Positions 23,438 to 32,203 of a DNA stretch of 55,356 nt are shown piece after piece. Numbering within the stretch: the stretch's first letter is position 1; each line of letters begins with the position of its first letter. A program made the position numbers and the translations under genes. Source of the DNA: Emticicia sp. (GTDB lineage Bacteria; Bacteroidota; Bacteroidia; Cytophagales; Spirosomataceae). The notes below the pieces were generated by a model. The model was not told the DNA's origin. It worked only from the letters and a program-made list of their open reading frames with translations, and made no database searches. Location of the stretch: contig JAFEIL010000306.1 of assembly GCA_017495105.1 (NCBI GenBank), forward strand, positions 1 to 55,356, in the 5' to 3' direction.

Positions 23438-24685
23438 TTAAAACTTTACAAACTTTGCACCTTTTTGTTCAGTTCCTACTCTTAAAAAGTAAGTGCCTTC
23501 AGGCAAATGCTTGATACTGACCTTCCATTGGTTTTCTGTTGAATAGACAAACTCAGATGGTATGTTTTTGCCTTGTAAATCGAATATTTGGGGCGAGTTT
23601 TTCTCAGAAAAATCCCCTAGTGCCTCAACTATCAAAAACTCCGAGCTTGGCTGCGGATAAATCTTGAAAAATTGTGTTTGTGGAGCTTCGACGGATGTTA
23701 TAAAGGCATTGGTGTAGGTACAAATCAAAGTTATTTTCTGGCGAAACTCAGCTAACTTTGCATAAAGATTACTGCCTGGGCATTCAGTAGCACAGCCATC
23801 ACGATGCCCCGAAATGATATTTAGAAGGCCATCCGTGTGCTGAAATTGCCCTATGATTGGCAATTTCTCTTTCCCCAGTTTCCAACCAGCCAAATTGATG
23901 AGTGATTTGACAGCGACGTTGGTTGGCTGCACTTCATTATAATTTCCAAGTAAACAAACACCCATTGTTCCGTTATTCTTTCCGCAGAAATGAGCCCCTA
24001 AAACATTATCGCCGTCCATAATTCCTTGTCCGTCTCGACCTTGAAAAATCGTGCCGTCTTGCGTAATCAGAAAATTATATCCTACATCGTTCCAGCCATT
24101 GCCATTGGGTGGGGGAGCGGTATGAAAAGTATAGATATTTCGAACTGCTTCTAGAAAATTAGTTGTAGTATTTGAGCCTGCCGAATGATGCACAATCACG
24201 TGTTTGACTGTTGTTTTTACAGGTGCTTCTTTGGGTGGTGTTAGGCCTTTTCGCCATTCTGATGCTGCAATGATTGCTGGTTTATCGCAACTATCGGCTT
24301 TTTGTCTAAGTGATAAATGACTGATAGATAGTGGTTTGACGAATTGTGTCATGAGTGTAACGCCCCCTTCAAGATTCCCCGTATATAAACGAATATTTTT
24401 TAATGGATTTGAAAAAACAATAAGCTGACTACGATTTATTTCGCTGAAATCGGAATCTTTGATAAGGAAAAAAGTGTCGGTTTCGGCAATTAAATAAGTA
24501 TTTGAAAAACTTAGTTCGGGATTAATAAAAATACTAGCGGCCGTGGCTTGTTCAACTAGTTGAATATCGTAGAAACGTTGTTTAGTTAGTGATAATTTTT
24601 GTGATGAAAAACTGACTTGTGTAAAAGCATTTACTGTAAAAAAGCTAGCGATAACTATAAAAACGAGTGTTTTTAGTGTGTTCAT
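23438..24685 (-). CDS. N-acetylmuramoyl-L-alanine amidase (PGRP-type) with T9SS sorting domain
   Basis: 415 residues. Signal peptide about 1-22 (ASFFTVNAFTQ). The Amidase_2/PGRP domain (about 158-318) carries the zinc ligands His166 (VIVHHSAG), His294 (SGHRDG) and Cys302 (CATECPGS) and the core DVGYNFLITQDGTIFQGR, so it should cleave the bond between muramic acid and the stem peptide. The C-terminal 75 residues (about 340-415) are a Por-type sorting domain: FKIYPQPSSEFLIVE, IFDLQGK and LPEGTYFLRV. This predicts export through the type IX system and surface attachment or release, so the likely target is foreign or extracellular peptidoglycan. Confidence 0.9.
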   Translation of the reverse strand: MNTLKTLVFIVIASFFTVNAFTQVSFSSQKLSLTKQRFYDIQLVEQATAASIFINPELSFSNTYLIAETDTFFLIKDSDFSEINRSQLIVFSNPLKNIRLYTGNLEGGVTLMTQFVKPLSISHLSLRQKADSCDKPAIIAASEWRKGLTPPKEAPVKTTVKHVIVHHSAGSNTTTNFLEAVRNIYTFHTAPPPNGNGWNDVGYNFLITQDGTIFQGRDGQGIMDGDNVLGAHFCGKNNGTMGVCLLGNYNEVQPTNVAVKSLINLAGWKLGKEKLPIIGQFQHTDGLLNIISGHRDGCATECPGSNLYAKLAEFRQKITLICTYTNAFITSVEAPQTQFFKIYPQPSSEFLIVEALGDFSEKNSPQIFDLQGKNIPSEFVYSTENQWKVSIKHLPEGTYFLRVGTEQKGAKFVKF

Positions 24686-24747
24686 TGATGAATGAGATTA
24701 GGATTCTTCGAGCAAAGTTAGTTGTTTTGCAGAAAAATCAAAAATAT

Positions 24748-25332
24748 ATGCTCAACGACCAATATTGGAGCGAACGCTACGAAAAATCGCAAATAGGTTG
24801 GGATGTAGGAAATGTAAGTCCAGCTCTGAAAAATTATTTCGACCAATTGACCGATAAATCAGTGGCAATTTTGATTCCAGGTTGTGGAAATGCTTATGAG
24901 GCAGAATATTTGCTTCAACAAGGATTTACAGACGTTACGCTAATAGACATTTCGGGTGTATTGGTACAAAATTTGCTTGAAAAACTTAAAAATTCTATCG
25001 AAAAAGGTGTTTGTCGAGTGATTCATCAAGACTTTTTTGAACATTCGGGTAATTATGATTTGATTGTTGAACAAACATTTTTCTGTGCTATTGACCCAAT
25101 TTTTCGCCACAAGTATGCTCAAAAAATGAGCGAGTTACTCAAACCAAGTGGGCGTTTAGTTGGTTTATTATTCGGTCGTGAATTTGTAGGTGGCCCTCCA
25201 TTTGGCGGCACAAAAGAAGAATATATTTCTTATTTTAGTCAATATTTTGATTTAAAAACTATTGAAAAATGCACTAATTCGATACCAGAACGTGCTGATA
25301 ATGAACTATTTATAAATTTTCTAAGCAAATAA
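24748..25332 (+). CDS. SAM-dependent methyltransferase, thiopurine methyltransferase-like
   Basis: 194 residues from ATG 24748 (MLNDQYWSERYEKSQIGWD). Earlier in-frame starts back to 24667 would run into the divergent amidase gene's promoter and give an unfamiliar leader. The opening FW/YWSxRY...Q.GWD is typical of the TPMT-like group. The SAM-binding motif I is ILIPGCGNAYEAEYL (about 42-56), and motif II is DLIVEQTFFCAIDP. Such proteins methylate thiols, selenols or halides in other bacteria; the substrate here is unknown. It is followed 24 bp later by the thioesterase gene, so the two may be co-transcribed. Confidence 0.85.
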   Translation: MLNDQYWSERYEKSQIGWDVGNVSPALKNYFDQLTDKSVAILIPGCGNAYEAEYLLQQGFTDVTLIDISGVLVQNLLEKLKNSIEKGVCRVIHQDFFEHSGNYDLIVEQTFFCAIDPIFRHKYAQKMSELLKPSGRLVGLLFGREFVGGPPFGGTKEEYISYFSQYFDLKTIEKCTNSIPERADNELFINFLSK

Positions 25333-25356
25333 AAAACTTTCCAACAATCTTTAGAA

Positions 25357-25872
25357 ATGCCAAAGCCAAAGAAAGCAAATGAATCATTGACGGTAATGAC
25401 CGAAATGATTTTTCCGAATGATACCAATACACTTGGTAATCTGATGGGAGGAAATTTAATGAGATTACTCGATATTGCAGGGGCAATTGCAGCCCAAAAG
25501 CACTGTAACCGTATCGTAGTGACGGCTTCGGTTGATAATGTGCAGTTTAAGGAAGCTATTCCGCTCGGAAGTGTGGTTACCTTACAATCTAAAGTGACAC
25601 GTGCTTTCAATTCGTCGCTCGAAGTAGTAGTTGAAGTTTGGGCTGAAAATATTCCTGCGGGAACAAAAATCCACACGAATAAAGCCTTTTTGACATTTGT
25701 AGCGGTTGATCAAACCGGTCGCCCAATTGAGGTTCCGCCCGTTGAGCCAGAAACTGATGAAGAAAAAGAACTTTTTGCAGGAGCCTTGCGTCGTCGTCAG
25801 CTTAGATTAGTTTTGGCAGGAAGAATGAAACCTGCAGAGGCGATTGAATTGAAAGAGTTATTTATGGTGTAA
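25357..25872 (+). CDS. Acyl-CoA thioesterase, hotdog fold (YciA/BACH type)
   Basis: 171 residues with a single hotdog domain. The signature NTLGNLMGGNLMRLLDIAGAIAAQKHC (about residues 24-50, shown here as one helix) is the family's hot-dog helix and active-site region. It is followed by VDNVQFKEAIPLGSVV and VWAENIPAGTKIHTNKAFLTFVAVD. Enzymes of this type hydrolyse short- to long-chain acyl-CoA to free acid and CoA in the cytosol. The C-terminal 35 residues are charged helix. It ends 36 bp before the tRNA-Arg gene. Confidence 0.9.
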   Translation: MPKPKKANESLTVMTEMIFPNDTNTLGNLMGGNLMRLLDIAGAIAAQKHCNRIVVTASVDNVQFKEAIPLGSVVTLQSKVTRAFNSSLEVVVEVWAENIPAGTKIHTNKAFLTFVAVDQTGRPIEVPPVEPETDEEKELFAGALRRRQLRLVLAGRMKPAEAIELKELFMV

Positions 25873-25890
25873 ATACATCAAGTTTTTTTG

Positions 25891-25898
25891 TAGATTTG
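25891..25898 (+). promoter_or_regulatory. -7 box of the tRNA-Arg gene
   Basis: TAGATTTG matches TANNTTTG and ends 10 bp before the tRNA 5' end, a distance that suits a start just ahead of the mature RNA. No TTTG -33 element is seen at the expected place. Confidence 0.55.
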
Positions 25899-25908
25899 CA
25901 AAAACAAT

Positions 25909-25980
25909 GTCCTCGTAGTTCAATGGATAGAATTTTAGATTCCGGTTCTGACGATGGGGGTTCGAATCCCTTCGAGGACA
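25909..25980 (+). tRNA. tRNA-Arg (anticodon CCG)
   Basis: A 72-nt cloverleaf. The acceptor GTCCTCG (25909-25915) pairs with CGAGGAC (25973-25979), discriminator A. The D-arm follows, then the anticodon stem TTAGA/TCTGA around the 7-nt loop TTCCGGT, whose central bases are CCG, reading codon CGG. The T-loop is GGGTTCGAATCCC. CCA is not encoded. A terminator hairpin follows directly. Confidence 0.95.
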
Positions 25981-25982
25981 CA

Positions 25983-26014
25983 AAAAAAGATGGTCATTAT
26001 GACCATCTTTTTTG
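25983..26014. terminator. Terminator of tRNA-Arg, also facing the M16 peptidase gene
   Basis: AAAAGATGGTCA pairs with TGACCATCTTTT around a 3- to 4-nt loop (about 25985-25996 with 26000-26011), with an A run before and a T run after. It lies between converging transcripts and can serve both strands. Confidence 0.85.
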
Positions 26015-26033
26015 TTATAGGCTAAATTTAACA

Positions 26034-28868
26034 CTACTTTCTATTCCCGTCAATATCTAATTCTACAATCTCATAACCAAGTTTTTGTAGACTAGGTAAA
26101 ATTTTGGCTTTATCTCCTACCAATAAAATATTCATTTTATCAGGATTAATCCATTTCTTGGCTAGTGCATCTGCTTCTTTTTTAGTAAGTGATGCTAAAA
26201 TTTTGTTTTGTGTTTCTACAAAATTAGCTGGCAAGCCATAAGTCAGAATTCGACCAATAAAACCAGCTTTTTGGTTGCCCGTTTCGTAACGCAAGGCATC
26301 TTGTTGACCGATGGCACTTTTCGTAAATGCCAATTCTTCGGCAGAAATGCCGTTGACTGAGTAGTTCTTCAATTCTTTCATTACTTCTACCAATGCACTA
26401 TCGGTAGCATTTGCACGGATTCCTGAACTAAATTGGTATTCGCCAGTATATTTATCTCCCGAAAAACCCGCACGAGCACCGTAAGTCCAACCTTTGTCTT
26501 CACGTAAGTTGAGGTTTATACGGCTATTAAATGCACCACCGAGGGAAAAATTCATCAAACCTGCTTTGTAGTATTCGCCAGTTGCATCGTATTTTAGGCC
26601 TGTAACACTACTTACTCTAAATTCGGTCTGTGCAGCTTTCGGTACATCTATCAAATAAATTTGAGTTTTTGAAATAGCAGTAGCAGGTGCTGGATTAGCT
26701 AAATTGATTTTTTTGTTTGGTAATTTGTTCAAAAAAGCTAATTTTGGCAAGATTTCACCTTCTGAAATATCGCCTACGACAACCACTTTCGTGCCTTGCG
26801 ATGTCATGTAATTATCGTAATAAGCCTGAATATCTTTTAAGCTAAGTCTTTTAACAGTACTTTCTGTACCGTTATCGCTCAATCCTAAAATATTACCTGT
26901 GCCATAGTTTATTTTGTCAATTACAGTAGAAGCAATGGCCGCAGGTTGAGATTTTAATTGTTTAAAGCCTTCTAATGATTGTTTTTGTAAACGATTGAAA
27001 GCATCAGCCGTGAAGTTTGGGCTAAACATTTTTTCTTCTAATAACTCCAATGTTTTATCGACATTTTTCTTCAAACTTTGAATACTAAAGATGATACCAT
27101 CTACCGATTGTGAAACGCTGATAAAACTTCCTAATTTTTGAAGTTCAACCGCCATTTGCTCAGCTGTATATTTTTTGGTGTCTTCGTTGAGCATATCAGC
27201 AACCATACTTGCTAAACCAATTTTAGAAGTATCGCTTGCTTGAGCCAAATGCCCACCAGGTATTGAAATTGAAATGGTAACTGTTGGGAGTTCGTTGTTG
27301 GCAGTTCCAATGATTTTGATGCCACTTGGCAAATCTTTTTTCCAAAAAGGCGGCACTTTCACTACTGGATTTGACCCATTTCCTGGAGTTTTATTTCTAT
27401 CAAAAGTGTCTTTTGCTTTTGTGTATTTCAAACCATCGTAGCCATAATTTGGTGCTGTATAGTTTTGAGTATCAATCGTATAATTATCAGGTGCGGCTGG
27501 TTTTACTGTTTGTCCTTTTGTCAGAACGCTGATAGTAACGCTTGGTTTATCTTTCAAATATTGGTTATAAACCCTCCAAACGTCTTCTTTGGTTACTGAA
27601 CGATACATATCCAATAATTTACCAATCATATTTGGATTGCTCGTAAAAGTATTAAAAGCGGCCAGTTGGCTCACTTTTCCTGACACACTTTGCAGACCAT
27701 TGATATATTGAGCTTCGATACCGCCTTTAAATTTCTCTATGTCTTCGTCGGTTACGCCACGTTTTTCAAAAACCAATAATGATTGTTTGAATAAGCTATC
27801 CATCTTTGCGAGTGAATTACCTGGGTAAGGTGTAATTTGGAATGAAAACTCGCCAGCCAACTCACTAAAACGGCTGAAACCACTAGCCGAAATTGCTTTT
27901 TGGTTTTTTACCATTTGTTGATAAAGAATTGAGTTCTTACCTTGACCTAATATTTGAGCAAGGCAAGATAAGGCTCCCATGTCTTTATCATAATTTGGAA
28001 CAGTTGGATATGTTTTTGATAAAATCGGCAAACGAGCATAATTGTCAGTGAAAGAAGCATATCTATCACCCGATAATTTCACGGCTGGCAATACAGTTTT
28101 TTCAACCGCTGGCCCAGCAGGAATATTTCCGAAATATTTATCAACCATTTTTACTACATCGGCTGCTTTTACATCGCCACCGATAGTCAATGTTGCATTG
28201 TTTGGGCCGTACCAACGTAAAAAGAATTTTTTCAAGTCGTTTACGTCAACTCTATCCAAATCTTCCAAATAGCCGATTGTCAACCAGCTATATGGGTGGC
28301 CATAAGGATAAAGGTTTTTGCTCGTAAATTCACCTACTAAACCATATGGACGGTTATCGTAATTTTGTCCTCTTTCGTTTTTTACTGTACTGCGTTGTAC
28401 TTCAAATTTCTTCTGAGTAACGGCATCCAACAAAAATCCCATGCGGTCGGCTTCGAGCCAAAGCATTTTTTCGAGTTGATTGTTCGGTACGGTTTCGTAA
28501 TAGTTGGTTCTGTCGAGGTTGGTGCTACCATTGAGGGTTCCGCCCGCGGCTGTTACGATTTTGAAATGTTGCTCATCGCCTACATTATCGCTTCCTTGAA
28601 ACATCATATGTTCAAAAAAGTGAGCAAAACCACTCTTTTTGATTTCTTCTCTGGCACTACCTACGTGGTAGGTTACATCGACGTGTACGATTGGGTCGCT
28701 GTTGTCTTCATGCACAACGAGTGTGAGGCCGTTTGGAAAAACATATTTTTCGTAAGGAATGACCAATTCACTTCCTTTTTTTTCGACTTTTTCGACCAAG
28801 CGAGCTTGGCTAAATCCGAGATTAATAGACAAACAGACAGCCGCGGCGGCTAAAAGATTTTTTTTCAT
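26034..28868 (-). CDS. M16 family zinc metallopeptidase, two-domain single chain
   Basis: 944 residues, signal peptide about 1-20. The N-terminal M16 unit has the inverted zinc motif His83-Phe-Phe-Glu86-His87 with the third ligand in VKNERGQNY (Glu165). The second unit (about 500-944) lacks HxxEH but has the R/Y pocket region (FNSRINLNLREDKGWTYGARAGF), as in pitrilysin- and PqqL-like enzymes where the C-terminal half is non-catalytic. Predicted periplasmic oligopeptidase. The gene is complete, and 119 bp separate it from the upstream biosynthetic cluster, so it is probably transcribed on its own. Confidence 0.93.
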   Translation of the reverse strand: MKKNLLAAAAVCLSINLGFSQARLVEKVEKKGSELVIPYEKYVFPNGLTLVVHEDNSDPIVHVDVTYHVGSAREEIKKSGFAHFFEHMMFQGSDNVGDEQHFKIVTAAGGTLNGSTNLDRTNYYETVPNNQLEKMLWLEADRMGFLLDAVTQKKFEVQRSTVKNERGQNYDNRPYGLVGEFTSKNLYPYGHPYSWLTIGYLEDLDRVDVNDLKKFFLRWYGPNNATLTIGGDVKAADVVKMVDKYFGNIPAGPAVEKTVLPAVKLSGDRYASFTDNYARLPILSKTYPTVPNYDKDMGALSCLAQILGQGKNSILYQQMVKNQKAISASGFSRFSELAGEFSFQITPYPGNSLAKMDSLFKQSLLVFEKRGVTDEDIEKFKGGIEAQYINGLQSVSGKVSQLAAFNTFTSNPNMIGKLLDMYRSVTKEDVWRVYNQYLKDKPSVTISVLTKGQTVKPAAPDNYTIDTQNYTAPNYGYDGLKYTKAKDTFDRNKTPGNGSNPVVKVPPFWKKDLPSGIKIIGTANNELPTVTISISIPGGHLAQASDTSKIGLASMVADMLNEDTKKYTAEQMAVELQKLGSFISVSQSVDGIIFSIQSLKKNVDKTLELLEEKMFSPNFTADAFNRLQKQSLEGFKQLKSQPAAIASTVIDKINYGTGNILGLSDNGTESTVKRLSLKDIQAYYDNYMTSQGTKVVVVGDISEGEILPKLAFLNKLPNKKINLANPAPATAISKTQIYLIDVPKAAQTEFRVSSVTGLKYDATGEYYKAGLMNFSLGGAFNSRINLNLREDKGWTYGARAGFSGDKYTGEYQFSSGIRANATDSALVEVMKELKNYSVNGISAEELAFTKSAIGQQDALRYETGNQKAGFIGRILTYGLPANFVETQNKILASLTKKEADALAKKWINPDKMNILLVGDKAKILPSLQKLGYEIVELDIDGNRK

Positions 28869-28987
28869 AGTAAAAGTGTTGATGTTTTGATTTCAAAAAA
28901 ACGAATAAAATGTTAGTATGCCAAATGGTCTATCCGATAAACATGAATTTATGATAGATGTTTTGAAGAATTTTCTATTAGAAAAGA

Positions 28988-30070
28988 TTATTTGCTCAAT
29001 TTTCCCGCACAGAAAGTATAAATGGCCGTCAGGTCTTGGTTAAATAGCTGTGTTTCTAATAAATAATCTCTTTTGATTTGCTGATGAAAAATTTCGGGCT
29101 GACGTTTTACTAAAAAAAAGCGTTCACAGAATTTGCTGCCATTGGCTGAATGTTTAATAATTTTTGTCCAAATTTCATTATACATTTTAGTGTCGGAATA
29201 CGAAGAAAAATCAGACAATGAATAAGACGTGATTGATTCAGTCAATTGTTTGTTGTCAAGCACATTGAGCAAAGAATCAGTAATAATTTCAATTTTATGT
29301 GATTGCTTTTTGATACTTTCAAAGTTTTCTTCTCTCAGATGCAAGGGCAAAATACAATCGGATTTATATTCGCCATAAAACAAAAGATTGGCAAAATGAT
29401 TGGTACGTAAAACATGATTACTGGCTAAATGATTCATCCGAGAAAGCATGTATTCGTAAACATCAAACTCTTTTGGAATTAATAATGCACCAGGTTCACG
29501 AATAATTTTTGTCCATAAAAAACGATTGGAAACGAGTTTCAGAAACAACTTCCAAATAGCATTATCCCAATGTTTTTTCCAATATTCTCGTTGGATTTCC
29601 AATGTTTCTGACGCCATTAACTTTGTAATAGATTTTCTTCTGAAAAATGCCGCTTTGGCCATCATTCTGAGAAATAATTCCCATGTTCCGCAGTATAAAA
29701 GGCCATTTTTAATCAGATTGAAGTTTTTATCCCAATAAAAAACCTGTGGAGATGTGAGTAAATGCTTGAGTTTTTTGTATAAATCTTCTCGCAAAAACTT
29801 ATTTTCCAAGCCAATAAATGATTTGAATTCTGCATAATTAAGCGATTTATAAGCAGCAATTTTCAGAGCCAAAAGATGGTTTTGCGTAGCATTAAAATCA
29901 ACGCTAATTATCTTTACTGGATTATCGACCAATAAATCAAGCGGCCTTGCACCACTTCCTGTGATACATAAAACCGTATCATTGGTCGTCAGTCGCAAGG
30001 CTTTTCTTTCCGATTCGCTATCTTCGTTACAAGCCGAATAATTTATTTTTTCAAAAAATGAATTTGCCAA
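28988..30070 (-). CDS. BtaA-like (DUF3419) SAM 3-amino-3-carboxypropyl transferase
   Basis: 360 residues. The N-terminus reads INYSACNEDSESERKAL (about 9-25), then motif I VLCITGSGARPLDLL (33-47), then VDFNATQNHLLALKIAAYK (57-75). This is the order of the DUF3419/BtaA family. BtaA of Rhodobacter transfers the aminocarboxypropyl group of S-adenosylmethionine to diacylglycerol in betaine-lipid synthesis. The methyltransferase partner BtaB is not adjacent, so the product may be a different aminocarboxypropyl ether or adduct. It is the last gene of the six-gene cluster, 35 bp after the Rieske gene. Family membership is fairly clear; substrate is inferred. Confidence 0.8.
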   Translation of the reverse strand: MANSFFEKINYSACNEDSESERKALRLTTNDTVLCITGSGARPLDLLVDNPVKIISVDFNATQNHLLALKIAAYKSLNYAEFKSFIGLENKFLREDLYKKLKHLLTSPQVFYWDKNFNLIKNGLLYCGTWELFLRMMAKAAFFRRKSITKLMASETLEIQREYWKKHWDNAIWKLFLKLVSNRFLWTKIIREPGALLIPKEFDVYEYMLSRMNHLASNHVLRTNHFANLLFYGEYKSDCILPLHLREENFESIKKQSHKIEIITDSLLNVLDNKQLTESITSYSLSDFSSYSDTKMYNEIWTKIIKHSANGSKFCERFFLVKRQPEIFHQQIKRDYLLETQLFNQDLTAIYTFCAGKLSK

Positions 30071-30105
30071 GATTAAGGTATTTTTTAATGCAACTATTGA
30101 ACTAA

Positions 30106-31143
30106 TTATAAAGTCAAATCAATTTGTTGGGTTGTGGTTTCTTCTCTCATTGGCAAATTATTAATCTTGTTCATCCTTATTTTTTTTACTTTGTTGTGCA
30201 TGGCGTCATAATCTATGTTTTGGTCGGGTTTGTCTTTGAAAATTTGCATATTGGCGAACTGTTTTTGAGTAATGATAAAATCTTGCTTCAAAACCTTTTT
30301 TGCCAAAAATGGAATGACCAATTTTATCAACCGATTGAACCACTTAAACTGAAATGATAGTCGAACAAAAGCAATAGTTTTGCCATCTTGTAGCGGAGTA
30401 CAAGCAATAAAAGCTTGAAAACGATGAATTTTGTTGATATAATAATTGACTCTTACCAAATTAGGCATCAGAAACTCATCAGTGTGTGAAACGGTCAAGT
30501 TTTCGCCTAACATCCAATCAAGTCCTAAGCCTATTTTTTCGTTGGTTTCGGCGTAACCGACATGTACTGTTTCGCTGGTTTGTGTAATTTTAATCGAATG
30601 TTTTACCTTTTTATCATTGTCTCTAATTAGCTTATCATGTACCATTGGGGTATGGGTAGCATCCATGAAGTTTTCGACCAAAAGTTCTTCGTTTGTGTCA
30701 AAAAGCATCGACGTTTGGTAATGTTCCCAGCATTTGTTCGAAACTTCGCTCAATGTTTCGGGCGAGGTAGTTGGCATATTTTCTGTATCTAAATATATCC
30801 AAATGAAGCCATTTTGTTCGATAATTGGGTAATTATCAACTTTACACTTCATTTTATGTATCAAATGCTGCGAACTCGGAATATCAATCAATCGTCCTTC
30901 GTCATTATATTTCCAGCCATGATATTGGCATAAAACATGGTTTTGAGCAAAATCACAAACTTCTAAAGGAGCTTTTTTGTGCGAACAAACATCTAATAAG
31001 GCATGTATTTTCAAAGCCTTATCTTTCCATAATAACACGGGCAAATGATAAAGGTTTCGCTTCAAAGATTTGCCTTCTCTTAGCTCGCTCGATAAGGCAA
31101 TTACATGCCAATATTTTATTAATCCTCCTATTTTGTTGAACAT
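30106..31143 (-). CDS. Rieske [2Fe-2S] oxygenase, aromatic-ring-hydroxylase type
   Basis: 345 residues from ATG 31143; a GTG at 31167 in frame would add eight residues. The Rieske centre has Cys53-x-His55 and Cys72-x2-His75 (DVCSHKKAPL and LCQYHGWKY). The catalytic domain has the mononuclear iron site ENFMDATHTPMVH with Asp160, His163 and His168. Enzymes of this architecture hydroxylate, desaturate or demethylate; plant and bacterial members include sterol, choline and pheophorbide oxygenases. No reductase or ferredoxin partner is in the cluster. It lies between the KAS III and BtaA-like genes in one direction, suggesting a tailoring step. Confidence 0.88.
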   Translation of the reverse strand: MFNKIGGLIKYWHVIALSSELREGKSLKRNLYHLPVLLWKDKALKIHALLDVCSHKKAPLEVCDFAQNHVLCQYHGWKYNDEGRLIDIPSSQHLIHKMKCKVDNYPIIEQNGFIWIYLDTENMPTTSPETLSEVSNKCWEHYQTSMLFDTNEELLVENFMDATHTPMVHDKLIRDNDKKVKHSIKITQTSETVHVGYAETNEKIGLGLDWMLGENLTVSHTDEFLMPNLVRVNYYINKIHRFQAFIACTPLQDGKTIAFVRLSFQFKWFNRLIKLVIPFLAKKVLKQDFIITQKQFANMQIFKDKPDQNIDYDAMHNKVKKIRMNKINNLPMREETTTQQIDLTL

Positions 31144-31210
31144 TGTTTTGTGTTGTTTATCATACACAATTTAAATATTGGTTTGCCGAAGCGATTGTGC
31201 TACAAATCTG

Positions 31211-32203
31211 CTAAAATTTCAACAAAAGCCCACCAATTGAAAAGCCAGCCGCGGTGCCGATGATAAAACAAACATCGCCTCGTTTGATTGCTCCCGATTC
31301 CACCGCATCATATAAAACCAGCGGGATAGAGGCTGCAATACAGTTGCCACAAGTCGCTAAATTGCCCAAAACTTGATTTTCTTTTACTTTATATAAATTC
31401 GATAAAATAGAAACACCCAGTTTTGAAGCTTGATGCGGAATAATAACATCGGTTTCTTCCATGCCGATAGGTAAATCTTCGAAGAACGCATCAATAAATT
31501 TGGGTAAATGAGTTTTTGCCAGCCTTAACAATTTTCGACCATTCATGGCAAACGAATGTATTTCGGGGTCGTAAGGATTGTCTTTAAAAAATAATTTCAT
31601 ACCACCACCCTTAAAAGTTGAGTCATAAACGCCTTCAGAATAGGTTTGCATAGTGCTTTTGATATATGCTGAATCTGAGTTTAGGTCGAATTGCAAAATT
31701 GCCGCTACCGCACCATCACCAAAAAGCGTTAAAGTCTCCCAATTGCTATGGTTTATGCCTGTAGAAGCAATTTCACTACTAACAATGATAATGTTTTTAT
31801 ACTTTTTTCCGTCCAGTAAACTTGATGCAATCTCAAAAGCACTCACAAAACTCAAACAACTCGAATCGACATCAAGGGCTGGAATATTGACAATCATCCC
31901 ATCTTTGAGTTCACTCTTGATAATGCTCGATTGGCTTGGCAGTGGATAATCAAAACCTGCACTTGCAGAAATGAGCATATCGATATCTTTCAGTTCCATT
32001 TGGCATTTTTCTAAGGCTTGCTCAATAGCTTTTGCTCCCATGTATCCAATTGTCTCGAATGTGATATGATGCCGAGATTTTACTCCAGAATATTTCTCTG
32101 ACCAGCCCTGCGGAAGACCGTATTTTTGCTCTAAATCGGTCGATGAAACTTCCTGGGGGAGATACTTTCCTAAACCGACTATTTTAATTGGTTTTCCTGA
32201 CAT
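31211..32203 (-). CDS. 3-oxoacyl-ACP synthase III family protein (KAS III-like)
   Basis: 330 residues with the complete thiolase-fold triad: Cys116 (DVDSSCLSF), His257 (VIIPHQAS) and Asn287 (TCGNCIAASIPL). It ends with the family's IIGTAAGFSIGG. It should condense an acyl-CoA or acyl-thioester with a malonyl or acyl extender. The housekeeping fabH is normally near plsX, which is not present here, so this is a secondary-pathway copy. Its ATG overlaps the 3' end of the adenylate-forming gene by 20 bp, indicating translational coupling. Whether it acts as starter ketosynthase or as head-to-head condensing enzyme (OleA-like) cannot be told. Confidence 0.9.
   Translation of the reverse strand: MSGKPIKIVGLGKYLPQEVSSTDLEQKYGLPQGWSEKYSGVKSRHHITFETIGYMGAKAIEQALEKCQMELKDIDMLISASAGFDYPLPSQSSIIKSELKDGMIVNIPALDVDSSCLSFVSAFEIASSLLDGKKYKNIIIVSSEIASTGINHSNWETLTLFGDGAVAAILQFDLNSDSAYIKSTMQTYSEGVYDSTFKGGGMKLFFKDNPYDPEIHSFAMNGRKLLRLAKTHLPKFIDAFFEDLPIGMEETDVIIPHQASKLGVSILSNLYKVKENQVLGNLATCGNCIAASIPLVLYDAVESGAIKRGDVCFIIGTAAGFSIGGLLLKF

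Noticed and set aside
24667-24747. N-terminal extension of the methyltransferase from 24667 or 24688
   Set aside because: It overlaps the divergent amidase start and lacks family resemblance; the conserved start is at 24748.
28365-28853. 162-aa plus-strand frame
   Set aside because: Antisense to the conserved N-terminal M16 domain with the HxxEH motif.
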